Shown here: positions 17,153 to 27,116 of the stretch, one piece after another | Layout: each line of letters begins with the position of its first letter | Position numbering within the stretch: position 1 is the stretch's first letter | Assembly (NCBI RefSeq): GCF_019049255.1 | Contig: NZ_JAGMUJ010000004.1 | Coordinates: 19,239 to 83,238 of the forward strand | Origin: Streptomyces sp. AC558_RSS880 | GTDB lineage: Bacteria; Actinomycetota; Actinomycetes; Streptomycetales; Streptomycetaceae | Reading direction: 5' to 3' | Length of the DNA stretch: 64,000 bases | Notes under the pieces: generated by a model | Databases searched by the model: none | Told to the model about the DNA's origin: nothing | The model's input: only the letters and a program-made list of their open reading frames with translations | Program-made: the position numbers and the translations under genes

Positions 17153-17857
17153 TCAGTCCGGCGTCCCCGGACCGTGCACGTCGGCCAGCGCCCGCTCCAC
17201 CCCCGGCTCCTCCGGCCCGAGGAAGCGCGGGTCCGGGCGGAAGGCGGCGTCCAGCGCCGCCTTCCCCGCCGCGAAGATCTCCCGGACGCCCCCGTAGTAC
17301 CAGGTGACGTCGTGACGGTCGTCCACGCCGACGCCGTACGAGGTGACGCCGGCCGTCCGGCACAGGGCCACCGCGCGGCGGATGTGGAAGCCCTGGCTGA
17401 TCAGCACCGCGCGGTCCACACCGAAGATCTTCTTCGCGCGGACGCAGGAGTCCCAGGTGTCGAAGCCCGCGTAGTCGCTGACGATCCGTGCGTCGGGGAC
17501 GCCGTGCCGGGTGAGGTAGGCGCGCATCGCGTCCGGCTCGTCGTACTCCTCGCGGCTGTTGTCGCCGGTGACCAGCACCACCTCGATCCGCCCCGCGCGG
17601 TACAGCTCCGCCGCCGCGTCCAGCCGGTGCGCGAGGTACGGCGACGGCTCCCCGTCCCACAGGCCCGCGCCGAAGACCACGGCGACGTCGGTGCGCGGCA
17701 CGTCGGCGGTGGTGCGCAGCCGGTCGTCCGTCGTCACGCGCAGCCAGGTCGCCGGCAGCAGCGCCAGCACGCACACCGCCGCCACCGCCTGCACCAGCCG
17801 CCGCCACCCCGTACGGGTGCGCGGCAGACGCGGACGGCGGACTGTGAAACGGCGCAT
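17153..17857 (-). CDS. SanA/YdcF-like (DUF218) membrane protein
   Basis: 234 aa with an Arg-rich N-terminus, one membrane segment (about 22-40) and an extracytoplasmic DUF218 domain: DVAVVFGAGLWDGEPSPYLAHRLDAA, IEVVLVTGDNSREEYDEPDAM, SDYAGFDTWDSCVRAKKIFG, LISQGFHIRRAVALCRTAGV. The VTGDN and QGFHxxR motifs are characteristic of SanA, the vancomycin-exclusion protein. Related ElyC/YdcF proteins affect envelope biogenesis. The enzymatic role is not established. It lies 32 bp downstream of the toxin-antitoxin start on the same strand but is probably independent. Confidence 0.85.
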   Translation of the reverse strand: MRRFTVRRPRLPRTRTGWRRLVQAVAAVCVLALLPATWLRVTTDDRLRTTADVPRTDVAVVFGAGLWDGEPSPYLAHRLDAAAELYRAGRIEVVLVTGDNSREEYDEPDAMRAYLTRHGVPDARIVSDYAGFDTWDSCVRAKKIFGVDRAVLISQGFHIRRAVALCRTAGVTSYGVGVDDRHDVTWYYGGVREIFAAGKAALDAAFRPDPRFLGPEEPGVERALADVHGPGTPD

Positions 17858-18069
17858 CGGACGGGCCCTCCCCGGTCGGTCCTCGACGGTGAGAGACGCC
17901 CCGCCGAGCCTTCCGGTTCACGTCACGCACTGTGACCAGCTTCACGGGCCGGGGTGGAACGGCCGGCGGAACCGGCTCACACCCGCCGCCGTCCACATCG
18001 TGAACCGCCGGAAAACACCCGTCACGTCCACGCAACGGGAAGGCAACGTGCCGCCGCCACGATCAGTGC

Positions 18070-18837
18070 ATGACGGCGCACACCACGAACCTCCCCTCCC
18101 TCGTCGTCGTGGCCCACGGCAGCCGCGACCCGCGCGCGCTGGGCACCGTACGGCAGCTCCTGGACCGCGTCCGCGCGCTGCGGCCGGGCCTGCCCGTGCA
18201 CCTGGGCCACATCGAGCTGAACGCGCCCCTGCTCCCCGACACCCTCGCCGAGCTGGACGCGCACGGCACCGGGGCCGCCGTCCTCGTACCGCTGCTGCTC
18301 AGCCGGGGCTACCACGTCAAGCGGGACATCCCCGAGATGGCCGCCGGGGCACGGCCGCACACGCGCGTGGCCGCGCCGCTCGGCCCGCACCCCCTGCTCG
18401 TGGACGCCCTGCACGCCCGCCTCACCGAGGCCGGCTGGCGCACCCCGGCGGACACGGCGACCCGCCGCGCGAGCGGGGTCGTGCTCGCCGCCGCAGGGTC
18501 CCGCGATCCCGAGTCGAGGGTCGACACCGGCCGCACCGCGCGCCTGCTCGCCGACCGTCTCGGCGTCCCCGTGATCCCCGCCTACGCCTCCGCCGCCGCG
18601 CCCACCGTCCCCGACGCCGTCCGCGCCCTGGCCGCCCGGGGCCGCCACCGCGTGGCCGTCGCCTCCTACTTCACCGCCCCCGGACGCTTCGCCACGGAGT
18701 GCGCGGCAGCGGCCCCGGGGATCGCGTCCGCCCCCCTGGGCACCCACCCGGCCATGGCCCACCTCCTCCTCCACCGCTACGACCAGGCGCTGCGCACTCC
18801 GTCCACCACACCCTTGGAACTGGCGTCGGCTTCCTGA
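18070..18837 (+). CDS. CbiX-type sirohydrochlorin chelatase family protein
   Basis: 255 aa with two tandem CbiX-like halves. The first has LVVVAHGSRDPRALGTV (the His of AHGSRD is the metal-inserting residue) and LVPLLLSRGYHVKRDIPEM (second His). The second has VVLAAAGSRDPESRVD, where AAGSRD lacks the His, and VAVASYFTAPGRFATE. The fold is probably duplicated with one active site. It can insert iron (siroheme) or cobalt into sirohydrochlorin. Siroheme is the cofactor of NirB encoded in this window, which gives a physiological link. No uroporphyrinogen methylase is adjacent. Confidence 0.85.
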   Translation: MTAHTTNLPSLVVVAHGSRDPRALGTVRQLLDRVRALRPGLPVHLGHIELNAPLLPDTLAELDAHGTGAAVLVPLLLSRGYHVKRDIPEMAAGARPHTRVAAPLGPHPLLVDALHARLTEAGWRTPADTATRRASGVVLAAAGSRDPESRVDTGRTARLLADRLGVPVIPAYASAAAPTVPDAVRALAARGRHRVAVASYFTAPGRFATECAAAAPGIASAPLGTHPAMAHLLLHRYDQALRTPSTTPLELASAS

Positions 18838-18855
18838 GGAGGCTCGGCACCGAAG

Positions 18856-18970
18856 GGGCGCGGGGCCGTGCCGACATGCGGCTCCGCCGCGTGGGCGCAA
18901 AGGGGGGCCTGGGGGCGCGGCCCCCAGGGACGGGAAGGGAAGGGGCGTCGGGGGCGAAAAACCCACCGCA
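18856..18970. repeat. Streptomyces-type intergenic repeat with strong stem-loop
   Basis: The first part (about 18856-18902, reading GGGGCGCGGGGCCGTGCCGA onward) recurs with few changes at 57985-58032. The second part contains a perfect 9-bp stem CCTGGGGGC-GCG-GCCCCCAGG (18908-18928), followed by G-rich sequence that recurs at 47881-47961. Such repeats often follow Streptomyces genes and probably act as terminators. Confidence 0.6.
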
Positions 18971-19014
18971 CGCGAACCACTCGACCACGCCCCCCGACTG
19001 TCACACCTTCCCCG

Positions 19015-19020
19015 TACTGT
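19015..19020 (+). promoter_or_regulatory. Leaderless-type -10 element (TACTGT) for dgt
   Basis: TACTGT (TAnnnT) is followed by six bases and the ATG at 19027, with no ribosome site between. Transcription would begin at or next to the ATG. Confidence 0.5.
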
Positions 19021-19026
19021 CATGCC

Positions 19027-20301
19027 ATGGAAGGCACCGCACCCCCCGCCGCGTACGACCCGACGTCCGTCGCCCGCTGGGCCCCCGAACCCGACAAACG
19101 CCCCGGCCGCACCGCCTTCCAACGCGACCGCGCCCGCGTCCTGCACTCCGCGGCCCTCCGCCGCCTCGCCGGAAAGACGCAGGTCGTCACCCCGGGAGAG
19201 CGGAGCCAGGTCTGGGACGCCAGCCCCCGCACCCGCCTCACCCACTCCCTCGAATGCGCCCAGGTCGGCCGCGAGCTCGGCGCCGCCCTCGGCTGCGACC
19301 CCGACCTCGTCGAGGCCGCCTGCCTCTCCCACGACCTCGGCCACCCGCCCTTCGGCCACAACGGCGAACAGGCGCTGAACGAGTTCGCCGAGGACTGCGG
19401 CGGCTTCGAGGGCAACGCCCAGTCGCTCCGCCTCCTCACCCGCATCGAACCCAAACGGTTCACCCCCGAAGGCTCCGTCGGCCTCAACCTCACCCGCGCC
19501 GCCCTCGACGCCGCCACCAAGTACCCCTGGCCCCGCGGCGCCCACCCCACCGACCCGGCCTCCCCGAAGTTCGGGGTCTACGAGGACGACCGCCCCGTCT
19601 TCGACTGGGTCCGCGAGGGCGCCCCCGGTACCCGCGTCTGCTTCGAGGCCCAGGTCATGGACTGGTCCGACGACGTCGCCTACTCGGTGCACGACGTGGA
19701 GGACGGTCTGCACGCCGGCCACATCGACCCGAACTGCCTGCACGCCGCCCCGGAGCGGGAAGCCGTCTTCGCCGTCGCCGTCGGCCGGTACGTCCCCGCC
19801 GGCACCGACCCGGAAGAACTCGCGGAGGCCCTCGACCGCCTCCTCGACCAGGAGTGGTGGCCGCACGGCTACGACGGCACCGCGGTCGCCCAGGCCCGCC
19901 TCAAGGACGCCACCAGCCAGCTCATCGGCCGCTTCTGCCTCGCGGCCGAGGGCGCCACCCGCCAGGCGTACGGGGCTGGGCGCCTCACCCGGTACGGTGC
20001 CGAGCTGGTCGTACCGCGCAGCACCCGCATGGAGTGCGCGGTCCTCAAGGCGGTCGCCGACCGGTACGTCATGCAGCGCGCCGAACAGGAGCTGCTCCGC
20101 GCCGACCAGCGGATCGTCGTCCTCGAACTGGCCGAGGCGCTCACCGCCCGCGCCCCCGACGGCCTGGACCCCCAGTTCCGCACCCTGTTCGACCGGGCTC
20201 CGGACGACCGCGCCCGCAAGCGGGTGATCGTCGACCAGATCGCGTCGCTCACCGACGCCTCGGCCCGCTCGCTTCACGCCCGTCTCACGGGGCAGGCATG
20301 A
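19027..20301 (+). CDS. dgt: Deoxyguanosinetriphosphate triphosphohydrolase-like protein
   Basis: A 424-aa HD-domain dNTPase. The metal site is visible as [16 protein letters not shown] (first His), [17 protein letters not shown] (HD plus two further His) and [17 protein letters not shown] (final Asp). The [24 protein letters not shown]-terminus is typical of the Dgt family. It hydrolyses dNTPs to the deoxynucleoside plus triphosphate. The family's gene often precedes dnaG in actinobacteria; here two genes separate them. The ATG at 19027 is preferred because a -10 lies exactly where a leaderless transcript needs it. Confidence 0.93.
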   Translation: MEGTAPPAAYDPTSVARWAPEPDKRPGRTAFQRDRARVLHSAALRRLAGKTQVVTPGERSQVWDASPRTRLTHSLECAQVGRELGAALGCDPDLVEAACLSHDLGHPPFGHNGEQALNEFAEDCGGFEGNAQSLRLLTRIEPKRFTPEGSVGLNLTRAALDAATKYPWPRGAHPTDPASPKFGVYEDDRPVFDWVREGAPGTRVCFEAQVMDWSDDVAYSVHDVEDGLHAGHIDPNCLHAAPEREAVFAVAVGRYVPAGTDPEELAEALDRLLDQEWWPHGYDGTAVAQARLKDATSQLIGRFCLAAEGATRQAYGAGRLTRYGAELVVPRSTRMECAVLKAVADRYVMQRAEQELLRADQRIVVLELAEALTARAPDGLDPQFRTLFDRAPDDRARKRVIVDQIASLTDASARSLHARLTGQA

Positions 20302-20394
20302 GCTGTATGGCCTGATCGGGGCACTCCCCCTTCCGGCAACACCCCGAGTGCGGGACGCTCGCAGGTGGCGACACCCTTACGAGGAGGCAACGAC

Positions 20395-21660
20395 GTGGTC
20401 GACGCGGATCAGACATTCGTCATCGTCGGAGGCGGCCTGGCCGGCGCGAAGGCGGCCGAGACGCTGAGAGCGGAGGGCTTCACCGGCCGGGTGATACTGA
20501 TCTGCGACGAACGCGACCACCCCTACGAGCGTCCGCCCCTCTCCAAGGGCTACCTCCTCGGCAAGGACGAACGCGACAGCGTCTTCGTCCACGAGCCCGC
20601 CTGGTACGCGCGCCACGACATCGAACTGCACCTCGGCCAGACCGTCGACGCCGTCGACCGCACCGCGAAGACCGTCCGCTTCGGCGAGGACGGCACCGTC
20701 GTCCGCTACGACAAACTGCTGCTCGCCACCGGCGCAGAGCCCCGCCGCCTGGACATCCCGGGCACGGACCTCGCGGGCGTCCACCATCTGCGCCGCCTCG
20801 CCCACGCCGAACGCCTCAGGGGCGTCCTGACCTCCCTCGGCCGCGACAACGGCCACCTGGTGATCGCCGGCGCCGGCTGGATCGGCCTGGAGATCGCGGC
20901 GGCGGCCCGCCAGTACGGTGCGGAGGTCACCGTCGTCCACCGCGGCGAGACCCCGCTGCACTCGGTCCTCGGCCCCGAGCTCGGCCAGCTCTTCGCCGAG
21001 CTGCACCGCGAGCACGGCGTCCGCTTCCACTTCGGTGCCACGCTCACCGAGATCACCGGTCAGGACGGCATGGTTTTCGCCGCCCGCACCGACGACGGCG
21101 AGGAGCACCCCGCGCACGCCGTCCTCGCGGCGATCGGCGCGGCCCCGCGGGTCTCCCTCGCGCAGGCGGCGGGACTGGAGCTCGCCGACCGCGCGGCCGG
21201 CGGGGGCGTCCTCGTCGACGAGCGGTTGCGGACGTCGGACCCCGACATCTACGCGGCCGGCGACGTCGCGTCCTTCCCGCACGGCCTCTTCGACACGCGG
21301 CTGCGGGTGGAGCACTGGGCCAACGCGCTGAACGGCGGACCGGCCGCCGCCCGCTCGATGCTCGGGCGGGACGAGACCTACGATCGCGTCCCGTACTTCT
21401 TCACCGACCAGTACGACCTGGGGATGGAGTACTCGGGATGGGCGCCGCCCGGCTCGTACGACCAGGTGGTCATCCGGGGCGATGCGGGCAAGCGCGAGTT
21501 CATCGCGTTCTGGGTGAAGGAGGGGCGCGTGCTCGCGGGGATGAACGTGAACGTGTGGGATGTCACGGATCCGATCCAGAGGCTGATCCGCTCCGGCGCG
21601 CGGGTGGACACGGAGGCGCTGGCGGATCCGCACATGCCGTTGGAGAACGTCGGCGCCTAG
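20395..21660 (+). CDS. Ferredoxin/rubredoxin-reductase-type FAD-dependent oxidoreductase
   Basis: 421 aa from a GTG at 20395 with GAGGAGG upstream. FAD motif FVIVGGGLAGAKAAETLRAE, redox-neighbour segment HPYERPPLSKGYL, NAD(P) motif LVIAGAGWIGLEIAAAARQYG, and FAD-contacting DIYAAGDVASF. The C-terminal reductase domain (RVEHWANALNGG, VPYFFTDQYDLGMEYSGW) is typical of NADH:ferredoxin reductases that feed cytochrome P450 or dioxygenase systems. No ferredoxin or P450 is adjacent, so the partner is unknown. A conserved neighbour of dgt/dnaG in many streptomycetes, by memory. Confidence 0.87.
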   Translation: MVDADQTFVIVGGGLAGAKAAETLRAEGFTGRVILICDERDHPYERPPLSKGYLLGKDERDSVFVHEPAWYARHDIELHLGQTVDAVDRTAKTVRFGEDGTVVRYDKLLLATGAEPRRLDIPGTDLAGVHHLRRLAHAERLRGVLTSLGRDNGHLVIAGAGWIGLEIAAAARQYGAEVTVVHRGETPLHSVLGPELGQLFAELHREHGVRFHFGATLTEITGQDGMVFAARTDDGEEHPAHAVLAAIGAAPRVSLAQAAGLELADRAAGGGVLVDERLRTSDPDIYAAGDVASFPHGLFDTRLRVEHWANALNGGPAAARSMLGRDETYDRVPYFFTDQYDLGMEYSGWAPPGSYDQVVIRGDAGKREFIAFWVKEGRVLAGMNVNVWDVTDPIQRLIRSGARVDTEALADPHMPLENVGA

Positions 21661-21777
21661 TGTTCCCGTACGGTTCCCGAATCTTTCCGGCAGGTTCGCC
21701 GGCGGTCCGGGTGCGGCACAAGTCCCGCCGTGGGCAAGTGAATTCGGGAGCGTGAGGCCTGGAACCCCCGGGGTGGG

Positions 21778-24726
21778 ATGGCCGATGATCGGAGCATGCG
21801 TTCACGAGACCAGCAGGACACCGCCGCTCGTCCTGCCCGGACCGCGCCCGCTGCCGCACGCGCGGCCGACGCCGCCGGTCCGGCGGTGTCCTCCGGCCCG
21901 GCGGTGTCCTCCGGATCCGCAGGGCCGATCGGACTCACCGCACCGGTGGGTCCGGCCGGGTCCGGTGGCCCGGCGGTCACGGGGCAGCTGCTGGCGTTGC
22001 AGCGCGCGGCCGGCAACGCCGCCGTCGTCCAGGCGCTGGAGCGGCAGCGGCGGGTCGGGCGTCCCCCGCACGGCCCTTCCCGCGGCCACGACGACCCCGC
22101 TCCCGTGCAGCGCCACGCGCACGGGCCCTCCTGCGGTCACGACGAGTCCGCGCCGGTGCAGCGTTCGTCCGTGCCGGACGTGCTGCGCGCCGCCGGACGG
22201 CCGCTGGACGGGGCGGTCCGCACGGAGATGGAGGCGCGGATGGGCGCCGACTTCTCCGACGTGCGGCTGCACACCGGGGCGGCCGCCCAGCGCTCGGCGG
22301 CCGAGGTGGGGGCCCGCGCCTACACCTCCGGCAGCCATGTCGTCATCGGCGCCGGCGGTGCGGACCGGCACACCCTGGCCCATGAGCTGACGCACGTCAT
22401 CCAGCAGCGTCAGGGGCCGGTCGCGGGCACCGACAACGGCTCGGGGCTCAGGGTCTCGGACCCCTCCGACCGCTTCGAACGCGCGGCGGAGGAGAACGCC
22501 CGCCGTGTCCTGGCCGGTCCCGCACCCACCGAGGCGGCGCCCGTGCAGCGGGCGGCGGCCGCTCCCGCCCACTCCGACGGGGAGATCGCCGTACAGCGCG
22601 CCGGCGGCGAGGCGCCCTTCGACCACGCCCAGTACTACGCGAAGACGGACTGGCAGGCGTCGGCCGAGGAGTTCGAGAAGCGGCTGGGCGCCTACTCCTT
22701 CAGGCATCCGAGGGCGCTCGACGCGGCACGCAAGACCGTGAACCGGCTCAAGCAGCTGCTCATCGCCTACGCCCACGCGGAGCACAAGGACCCGGCACTC
22801 GCCAACAAGGCGTTCTTCAAGAACGACAGGACGAGCGCCGGGCAGGTGGGCGAGGGGATGACCACCGACCAGATCAAGGACTTCTTCTCCCGGGACGGCA
22901 ACCTCCGTGAGCTGATGACGGCCGTCTACAACGCCGCCTACTACAACCAGGGAGCGGAACTCTCGCTCAAGAAGATCCTCAACGGCATCATCGGACCCAA
23001 GCCGCAGCTCGCGTCGACCCTCGGCATGAACGAGGAGGAACTGAAGAAGCACTCCGCGTTCCTCAACGGCTGGTCCCGGCTGCCCATGTGGGCCGCGGCG
23101 AACCTCGTGGGCAAGGGCTACAACTACGAGAAGGACCCGTACGCGCTGGGCAACCTGCTGTGGCAGTCGGCCCCGGAGACCTTCGTCGGCGACACCCGCG
23201 AAATGATCAGCAGCCAGAGCCCGCGCAAGAAGCGAAGCGACGCCGACAAGGAGGCCAACCGCAAGACCCCCCGCGACTACGCGGACCGCGGCGCCCCGCT
23301 CAGCGCGCGCGAGCTGGCGTTCGCCGGCAAGCCCGGTATGGACGACAAGCTGCCCTGGGACGAGGGCACCGCCTACTGGGAGATCCAGCAGAACGAGTCC
23401 TGGCCGAAGGAGAACGCCGCGCGCGGCATCCCGACCGTCGCCGGCATGTCCGGGACCACGACCCGGATGCTCAAGACCTTCCAGTGGATCAACGTGCCCG
23501 GGGTGGACGTCTTCGACTACCGGATGGCCGTGATGGGCTGGATGCTGCCGTCCTGGGACCACTCGCTCTACGAGATCCTGCGCGGTTCCTGGGCGGCCGG
23601 GGTCAAGGGGCCGGGCGAGTCCGCGGCCCGGGCGGGCAGGGGCGCGGCGCTGATGTACCAGAACATCGCGCCCTTCACGGAGGAGGAGCTGCGGCGGAAC
23701 GTCTGCGTCGACGGACAGTTCCCGCACGAGCTGATGTACCTCGCCGAGGCCAACAAGCCGCGTGCGACCGACCCCGCGGCGAGCGGCTTCATGGAACCCG
23801 GCGAGCTCGCGGCCGGCGAGGCGCTGGGGAAGTACAACGCCTTCGTGGCGGGCGACACCGTGCCCACGCCGAGCATCGCCCAGTGGAAGGCGGACAACAA
23901 CGGCGCCTCCACCGAGGCCGTCGCGGAGAAGTTCAAGCCCGCCCACGCGACCGCGCTGAAGGCGTACACCGGCGGTGCCCACCAGATGATCAACGCGGTG
24001 GTGCGCAGCCGGCTGCTGCCCGAGGGGTACGCGCCGTACGGCACCGTCGGCATGGCCACCGCCGGCGCCGAGGCCGTCTCACTGCGGCAGATCAAGAGCC
24101 AGCTCAGCTGGGCCGCCCAGGACAGCGCCCATGAGTCGGTGGCCACCCTCGAGGAGGATCTGGTGATCGGGCCGCAGCTCGCGGCCGCCTGGGGCACGGA
24201 CCCGGTGGCCAAGAAGGCGGCGATGGCTGTCATCGACGCGCGCATCGAGGTCATCGCCCCCGTGCTCTTCGAGGAGCTCAAGATGCACGCCGACATGACG
24301 GTGGAGGCGCTGAACCGGCTGCCTCCCGTCAGGGGCACCGTCTTCCGCGGCGACTGGAACCTCGGCGGGGACGAGTCGGTCTACCGGCTCGGCAAGCAGG
24401 CCGCGCTGAACTACCGGCCGGGCTCCGTCTTCACGAGCTCCTTCGACAGCACCAGCAGGAGGGAGGACGTGGCGCTGGGCTTCATGCGCGGCCAGCGGGT
24501 CTCCGGCACGAAGACGCACCGGATCCTCCTGGAGCTGACGCTCACCGGGAAGTACGGCCGTGACGTCGAACCCTTCCACCACTACCAGGGCGACGAGTCG
24601 GAGGTCCTGCTCATGCCGGGCGCGAGCTTCAGGGTGGACAGGAGCGAGTGGAGGCACGACCCGGGTCACAATCCGGCGAACGGCGGCAGCGACTGGTACG
24701 AGCACGTCTACGCGACGGAGGTGTGA
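21778..24726 (+). CDS. DUF4157 protein with C-terminal R-S-E ADP-ribosyltransferase domain (putative toxin/effector)
   Basis: 982 aa. Residues 1-70 are a disordered Ala/Gly/Pro leader. At about 72-85 is LLALQRAAGNAAVVQALER, a short motif seen at the front of many DUF4157 proteins. DUF4157 spans about 140-215: MGADFSDVRLHTG, ARAYTSGSHVVIG, then the HELTH motif of a zinc peptidase-like fold (202-206). A long unassigned helical region covers about 270-840. The C-terminal domain carries the three ADP-ribosyltransferase marks: Arg857 (TVFRGDW), the Ser motif FTSSFDSTS (T886-S887-S888) and Glu940-Ser-Glu942 (DESEVLLMPG), the ExE form seen in arginine-modifying toxins. DUF4157 proteins are typical cargo of extracellular contractile injection systems. 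No injection-system or immunity gene is in the window. AGG Arg codons appear more often than in neighbouring genes, hinting at transfer. Target and delivery are inferred. Confidence 0.85.
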   Translation: MADDRSMRSRDQQDTAARPARTAPAAARAADAAGPAVSSGPAVSSGSAGPIGLTAPVGPAGSGGPAVTGQLLALQRAAGNAAVVQALERQRRVGRPPHGPSRGHDDPAPVQRHAHGPSCGHDESAPVQRSSVPDVLRAAGRPLDGAVRTEMEARMGADFSDVRLHTGAAAQRSAAEVGARAYTSGSHVVIGAGGADRHTLAHELTHVIQQRQGPVAGTDNGSGLRVSDPSDRFERAAEENARRVLAGPAPTEAAPVQRAAAAPAHSDGEIAVQRAGGEAPFDHAQYYAKTDWQASAEEFEKRLGAYSFRHPRALDAARKTVNRLKQLLIAYAHAEHKDPALANKAFFKNDRTSAGQVGEGMTTDQIKDFFSRDGNLRELMTAVYNAAYYNQGAELSLKKILNGIIGPKPQLASTLGMNEEELKKHSAFLNGWSRLPMWAAANLVGKGYNYEKDPYALGNLLWQSAPETFVGDTREMISSQSPRKKRSDADKEANRKTPRDYADRGAPLSARELAFAGKPGMDDKLPWDEGTAYWEIQQNESWPKENAARGIPTVAGMSGTTTRMLKTFQWINVPGVDVFDYRMAVMGWMLPSWDHSLYEILRGSWAAGVKGPGESAARAGRGAALMYQNIAPFTEEELRRNVCVDGQFPHELMYLAEANKPRATDPAASGFMEPGELAAGEALGKYNAFVAGDTVPTPSIAQWKADNNGASTEAVAEKFKPAHATALKAYTGGAHQMINAVVRSRLLPEGYAPYGTVGMATAGAEAVSLRQIKSQLSWAAQDSAHESVATLEEDLVIGPQLAAAWGTDPVAKKAAMAVIDARIEVIAPVLFEELKMHADMTVEALNRLPPVRGTVFRGDWNLGGDESVYRLGKQAALNYRPGSVFTSSFDSTSRREDVALGFMRGQRVSGTKTHRILLELTLTGKYGRDVEPFHHYQGDESEVLLMPGASFRVDRSEWRHDPGHNPANGGSDWYEHVYATEV

Positions 24727-24867
24727 GGGCGCGCCGGACCGGTCCGAAGACCGCGTACGACACCGGGGACCTCCTCGGAGATCCCTCCGTCCGTCGCGGC
24801 CGCGGCGCCGTCGTGGCCGGTCGCGCCCACGTGGCGGAGCCGCCCATGTCACAGCTCCGCGTCCCTT

Positions 24868-24888
24868 CCGGGGCGCTCCACGCCCCGG
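24868..24888 (+). terminator. GC-rich stem-loop between the ART gene and dnaG
   Basis: CCGGGGCG-CTCCA-CGCCCCGG is a perfect 8-bp stem with a 5-base loop, 20 bases upstream of the dnaG -10. There is no T run, which is normal for Streptomyces terminators. Confidence 0.5.
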
Positions 24889-24907
24889 AGACGTCCTGGC
24901 GCACCCG

Positions 24908-24913
24908 TAGAAT
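24908..24913 (+). promoter_or_regulatory. Consensus -10 (TAGAAT) for leaderless dnaG
   Basis: TAGAAT, a good vegetative Streptomyces -10, is followed by six bases and the GTG at 24920. There is no ribosome site. dnaG is therefore predicted to be a leaderless transcript with a GTG start. Confidence 0.6.
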
Positions 24914-24919
24914 CTACGC

Positions 24920-26848
24920 GTGGCTGGACGGATCAATGACGAGGACGTGAAGGCGGTTCGGGACGCGGTCCCGATCGACGCCGTCGTCTCCGAGTACCTC
25001 CAGCTGCGCAACGCGGGCGGCGGGAACCTCAAGGGACTCTGCCCCTTCCACGACGAGAAGTCGCCGTCCTTCCAGGTCAGCCCGAGCAAGGGACTCTTCC
25101 ACTGCTTCGGCTGCCAGGAGGGCGGCGACACCATCACGTTCGTGATGAAGATCGACCACCTCTCCTTCTCGGAGGCGGTCGAGCGCCTCGCCGGACAGGC
25201 CGGCATCACCCTGCGCTACGAGGAGGGCGGGTACAACCCCACCCACCAGCGCGGCGAGCGCATCCGCCTGGTCGAGGCCCACAAGATCGCCGCCGAGTGG
25301 TACGCGGAACAGCTCGCGACCTCCCCCGAGGCGGACACCGGCCGGATCTTCCTCGCCGACCGCGGCTTCGACCAGGCCGCCGCCGTCCACTTCGGCGTCG
25401 GCTACAGCCCGCAGGGCTGGGACCACCTCACCCGCTTCCTGCGCGGCAAGGGCTTCAGCGACAAGGAGCTGATCCTCTCCGGCCTCTCCCAGGAGGGCCG
25501 CCGCGGCCCCATCGACCGCTTCCGCGGCCGGCTGATGTGGCCCATCCGCGACATCGGCGGGGACGTCGTCGGCTTCGGCGCCCGCAAGCTCTACGAGGCG
25601 GACACCGGCCCCAAGTACCTCAACACCCCCGAGACGGCGATCTACAAGAAGTCCCAGGTCCTCTACGGCATCGACCTGGCGAAGAAGGACATCGCGAAGG
25701 CGTCCCGCGCGGTCGTCGTCGAGGGCTACACCGACGTCATGGCCTGCCACCTCGCGGGCGTCACGACCGCCATCGCCACCTGCGGCACCGCCTTCGGCGG
25801 CGACCACATCAAGATCCTGCGCCGGCTGCTCATGGACAACGGCAGCGCGCGCGTGATCTTCACCTTCGACGGCGACGCGGCCGGCCAGAAGGCGGCCCTG
25901 CGCGCCTTCGAGGACGACCAGAAGTTCGCCGCCGAGACCTACATCGCCATCGCCCCCGACGGCATGGACCCCTGCGACCTGCGCCTCGCCAAGGGCGACG
26001 AGGCCGTCGCCGACCTGGCCGAACCCCGCACCCCGCTCTTCGAGTTCGCCCTCCGCCAGATCGTCCGCCGCTACGACCTCGACACCCCGGCCGGCCGCGC
26101 CGCCGCCCTCGACGAGGCCGCCCCGATCGTCGCCCGCATCAAGAACAGCGGCGCCCAGCACGAGGTCGCCGTCCAGCTCGCCGGGATGCTCGGCATCCTC
26201 GACACCCAGTTCGTCGTCAAGCGGGTCGCCCAGCTCGCCCGCTGGGCCCGCGAACGCGGCGGCAAGGGCCCGGCGCCGGACCACCGGCAGCGCGGGGGCG
26301 GCGGCGGTCCCCAGCAGTACGCCACCGCCCAGGCCGCCCCGCGCGGCCCCGCCCTCAACCTCCGCAACCCGGTCTTCGCCACCGAACGCGAACTGCTCAA
26401 GCTCGCCCTCCAGCGCCCGGAGCTGGTCTCCCCGGCCTTCGACGCGTACGGCGTCGACGAGTTCACCGCCCCGCCCTACGCGGCCGTACGCCAGGCGATC
26501 CTGGACGCGGGCGGCGCGGAGTACGGCACCCAGGACCCGCAGGAGTACCTGATCCGGGTCCGCGAGGCGGCCCCCGACGACACCGTCCGCGCCATGGTCA
26601 CCGAACTCGCCGTCGAGGCGATCATGCTGCACCGGGGCGTCAAGGAGGTCGACGAGACCTACGCGGGCGCCCAGCTGGTCACCGTCCGGCGCCGTGCGGT
26701 CGAGCGCCGCATCAGTGATGTCGCCAGCCGCCTCACCCGGCTCAGCACCCACGGCGACCCGAGTGAACTGGCCGCCGTGCAGAACGAGTTGTGGGTCCTC
26801 CAGCAGTACGACCAGGCCCTGCGGGAGCACGGCGCGGCCGCGCTGTGA
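24920..26848 (+). CDS. dnaG: DNA primase
   Basis: A 642-aa bacterial primase. The N-terminal zinc finger has Cys41-His44 ([11 protein letters not shown]) and Cys62-Cys65 (HCFGC). The RNA polymerase core has [10 protein letters not shown] and [10 protein letters not shown]. The TOPRIM fold has [13 protein letters not shown] (catalytic Glu) and [15 protein letters not shown] (DxD). A Gly/Gln-rich linker (about 450-475) leads to the C-terminal helicase-binding domain. Length and domain order are normal. It synthesises the RNA primers for lagging-strand replication. The next gene downstream on the same strand is hrdA, recalling the dnaG-sigma macromolecular-synthesis arrangement. Confidence 0.97.
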   Translation: MAGRINDEDVKAVRDAVPIDAVVSEYLQLRNAGGGNLKGLCPFHDEKSPSFQVSPSKGLFHCFGCQEGGDTITFVMKIDHLSFSEAVERLAGQAGITLRYEEGGYNPTHQRGERIRLVEAHKIAAEWYAEQLATSPEADTGRIFLADRGFDQAAAVHFGVGYSPQGWDHLTRFLRGKGFSDKELILSGLSQEGRRGPIDRFRGRLMWPIRDIGGDVVGFGARKLYEADTGPKYLNTPETAIYKKSQVLYGIDLAKKDIAKASRAVVVEGYTDVMACHLAGVTTAIATCGTAFGGDHIKILRRLLMDNGSARVIFTFDGDAAGQKAALRAFEDDQKFAAETYIAIAPDGMDPCDLRLAKGDEAVADLAEPRTPLFEFALRQIVRRYDLDTPAGRAAALDEAAPIVARIKNSGAQHEVAVQLAGMLGILDTQFVVKRVAQLARWARERGGKGPAPDHRQRGGGGGPQQYATAQAAPRGPALNLRNPVFATERELLKLALQRPELVSPAFDAYGVDEFTAPPYAAVRQAILDAGGAEYGTQDPQEYLIRVREAAPDDTVRAMVTELAVEAIMLHRGVKEVDETYAGAQLVTVRRRAVERRISDVASRLTRLSTHGDPSELAAVQNELWVLQQYDQALREHGAAAL

Positions 26849-27116
26849 GGGCGGCCGGGGGCGGGCCCGGGTAATCGGCCGGTCACCGACCGGACGCAAA
26901 AAGTCATCGCACGCCCCTCGTGGGGACGATGTGTCGTACCCCACACTGGACCCGGTGCCTGAGTCCTCGGAGCGCGGCCGATCCGTCACCGACGGGTCCC
27001 GGACATCCGCGGGTCCGCTCATCGCGTACGGGACGGACAGCGGCGAGGCCGCCGATTCCGTCCCCGAAGTACCGCTGCCCCACCCCCCGGCAGCGATCAT
27101 CCTGGAGGTCGCCCCC

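Noticed and set aside
17916..17960. PHO-box-like GTTCACG sequence upstream of the SanA-like gene
   Set aside because: Only one good repeat is seen; the following 11-bp units do not match the PhoP direct-repeat pattern well enough.
20302..24919. A contractile injection system or T6SS locus around the DUF4157 gene
   Set aside because: I looked for sheath, tube, baseplate, AAA ATPase or spike proteins on both sides; the neighbours are dgt, a flavoprotein, dnaG and hrdA.
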